Below, piece after piece: positions 6,326 to 6,781 of a stretch of DNA of 6,781 bases (position 1 is its first letter; every line of letters begins with the position of its first letter). The DNA comes from an uncultured Bacilli bacterium. Lineage in GTDB: Bacteria > Bacillota_I > Bacilli_A > RF39 > UBA660. The notes below the pieces were generated by a model that had not been told where the DNA came from, made no database searches, and saw nothing but the letters and a program-made list of their open reading frames with translations. The stretch covers positions 1-6,781 of the forward strand of contig CANRKE010000064.1 in NCBI GenBank assembly GCA_947631135.1, given 5' to 3'. The position numbers and the translations under genes were made by a program.

Positions 6326-6371
6326 TACATATTTTTTTATGGAGAGGACCTACCTTTTCTATTACACTCTC

Positions 6372-6400
6372 ATATTATCATGGATTTGGAAAAAGTTCAA
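6372..6400 (-). promoter_or_regulatory. Candidate promoter of the two-domain surface gene
   Basis: TTGAAC (6400-6395), 17 bases, then TAATAT (6377-6372), with TG one base before the -10 (6380-6379). Each hexamer matches consensus at four of six positions, helped by the extended TG. It sits directly after the TAG stop at 6404-6406 and would give a leader of about 168 bases. Confidence 0.5.
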
Positions 6401-6403
6401 TAT

Positions 6404-6781
6404 CTATTGTTTAATTTTTTCTTTTTCCAATTCTTCTATTTTTTCTTTTTCTAAATCAGTTAATTCTGATATAGTATCAACATCCATTCCTTTTTTTAGC
6501 ATCTTCTTTGCTGTTTCTATGGCTTGTTTTATAAAACCACGCTTAAACCCACGTTTTTCACCAATTTTTTCACCAATTTTTTCACCAGCTCTTTGACCCT
6601 TGTTGTATATAGAAGTATCATAAGCATCATAACTTCTCATAACTATGCTTCCAAAATCAAAACATTTTTCATTCATCACTTGATTTGCTTCATACATATA
6701 TTCATCCTCTCCTAACTTTTCTCCAACTCTCTTATCCATATTAACTATAAACCCTAGTACCCTTTCTTTTTCATTTAATCT
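6404..6781 (-). CDS. C-terminal part of a putative Rpn-type PD-(D/E)XK nuclease/transposase
   Basis: The open frame enters from the right edge (reading RLNEKERVLGFIVNM) and stops at TAG 6404-6406, giving 125 visible residues. The internal ATG at 6739 has no special claim, since the frame continues upstream without a stop. The end of the protein shows repeated GEKIGEKIGEKRGFKRGF followed by helical AIETAKKMLKKGMDVDTISELTDL and EKIEELEKEKIKQ. This pattern of G-x-x-x-G repeats and a small helix-turn 'MLKKGMDxxTIxELTxL' tail is typical of the C-terminus of Rpn/PF12784 proteins (recombination-promoting nucleases, formerly called transposases). The catalytic PD-(D/E)XK core would lie outside the window, so the assignment rests on the tail only. 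A short coding tandem repeat is present at 6554-6587. Confidence 0.6.
   Translation of the reverse strand, partial: RLNEKERVLGFIVNMDKRVGEKLGEDEYMYEANQVMNEKCFDFGSIVMRSYDAYDTSIYNKGQRAGEKIGEKIGEKRGFKRGFIKQAIETAKKMLKKGMDVDTISELTDLEKEKIEELEKEKIKQ
6554..6587 (-). repeat. 12-bp coding tandem repeat (GEKI units)
   Basis: The plus-strand unit CACCAATTTTTT occurs twice perfectly (6559-6570, 6571-6582), flanked by partial copies on both sides. It encodes successive G-E-K-I residues. Gain or loss of units would keep the frame. Confidence 0.75.

Larger units (their letters stand above)
6197..6371 (-). promoter_or_regulatory. Structured leader with candidate antiterminator/terminator switch
   Basis: Going 5' to 3' on the minus strand, four pairings can be drawn. 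P1 joins AGGTAGGT (6355-6348) and ACTTACCT (6279-6272), with one wobble. P2 joins CCTCTCCAT (6347-6339) to the ATG8 run (6309-6300), with two wobbles; it encloses a small hairpin, ATATGT/ACATAT. P3 is a short GGTC/GACC hairpin that reads on from the last G of the run. P1 closes a three-way junction. Its 3' strand is the same segment that forms the left arm of the terminator at 6251-6280, so P1 and the terminator exclude each other. The downstream arm (AGGTAGGT) duplicates the upstream one. I could not match it to a riboswitch class I know. Folding was done by eye. Confidence 0.5.

Noticed and set aside
6317..6338. A plus-strand hairpin ATATGT-TTGT-ACATAT followed by T7, resembling a terminator.
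   Set aside because: No plus-strand gene lies upstream that needs it, the stem is only 6 AT-rich pairs, and it is better explained as part of the minus-strand leader fold.
6339..6596. A plus-strand open frame beginning MERTYLFYY with GGAGAGG nearby.
   Set aside because: Most of it is the reverse of the Rpn-like coding sequence, it is low-complexity (S/F/P-rich repeats from the tandem repeat), and no convincing promoter precedes it.

Overview
The window is very AT-rich DNA from a low-GC Bacillota. The best guess is a gut member of the Bacilli/Erysipelotrichia/RF39 ('Tenericutes'-like) groups, but the sequence alone does not fix the lineage. Support comes from Bacillus-type promoters (TTGACA-N17-TATAAT, extended TGnTATAAT), strong purine-rich Shine-Dalgarno sites, a yrrN-yrrO-like pair of U32 genes, and a wall-sorting-type C-terminus. 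Tryptophan is read from TGG, and all complete genes end in TAA. This fits the standard bacterial code and gives no sign of the Mycoplasma code.

Layout, left to right: (1) 1-307, minus: 5' part of an uncharacterised gene running off the left edge, with a consensus promoter at 337-365. (2) 378-1764, minus: a monocistronic surface protein with its own promoter, leader, signal peptide, about eight glycine-rich beta-helix-like repeats, a Listeria-Bacteroides-type repeat, a VPKTFD sorting-like tail and a strong terminator. (3) 1812-3864, minus: two overlapping U32-family genes arranged like yrrN-yrrO (trhP1-trhP2), predicted to hydroxylate U34 of tRNA. (4) 3865-4001: a compact divergent promoter region. 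(5) 4002-4520, plus: an HD-domain phosphohydrolase. (6) 4504-4549: a perfect 20-bp inverted repeat that covers both stop codons of two convergent genes and acts as a bidirectional terminator. (7) 4547-6196, minus: a membrane-anchored two-domain extracellular protein. (8) 6197-6403: a structured leader for that gene with a candidate promoter, a possible three-way junction, a C8/G8 tract, a LexA-box match and a terminator before the start codon. (9) 6404-6781, minus: 3' end of a gene resembling the C-terminus of Rpn-type PD-(D/E)XK transposase-nucleases.

The genes do not form one pathway. Two are exported surface proteins with different N-terminal and C-terminal anchoring, two form a tRNA-modification operon, and one is a soluble hydrolase. 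The part most worth attention is the 207-base stretch upstream of the second surface protein. It can be folded into mutually exclusive antiterminator and terminator structures, and it also holds a homopolymer and an SOS-box-like palindrome. This could be an undescribed cis-acting RNA switch or a phase-variable leader. No CRISPR array, tRNA, rRNA or complete insertion sequence was seen.
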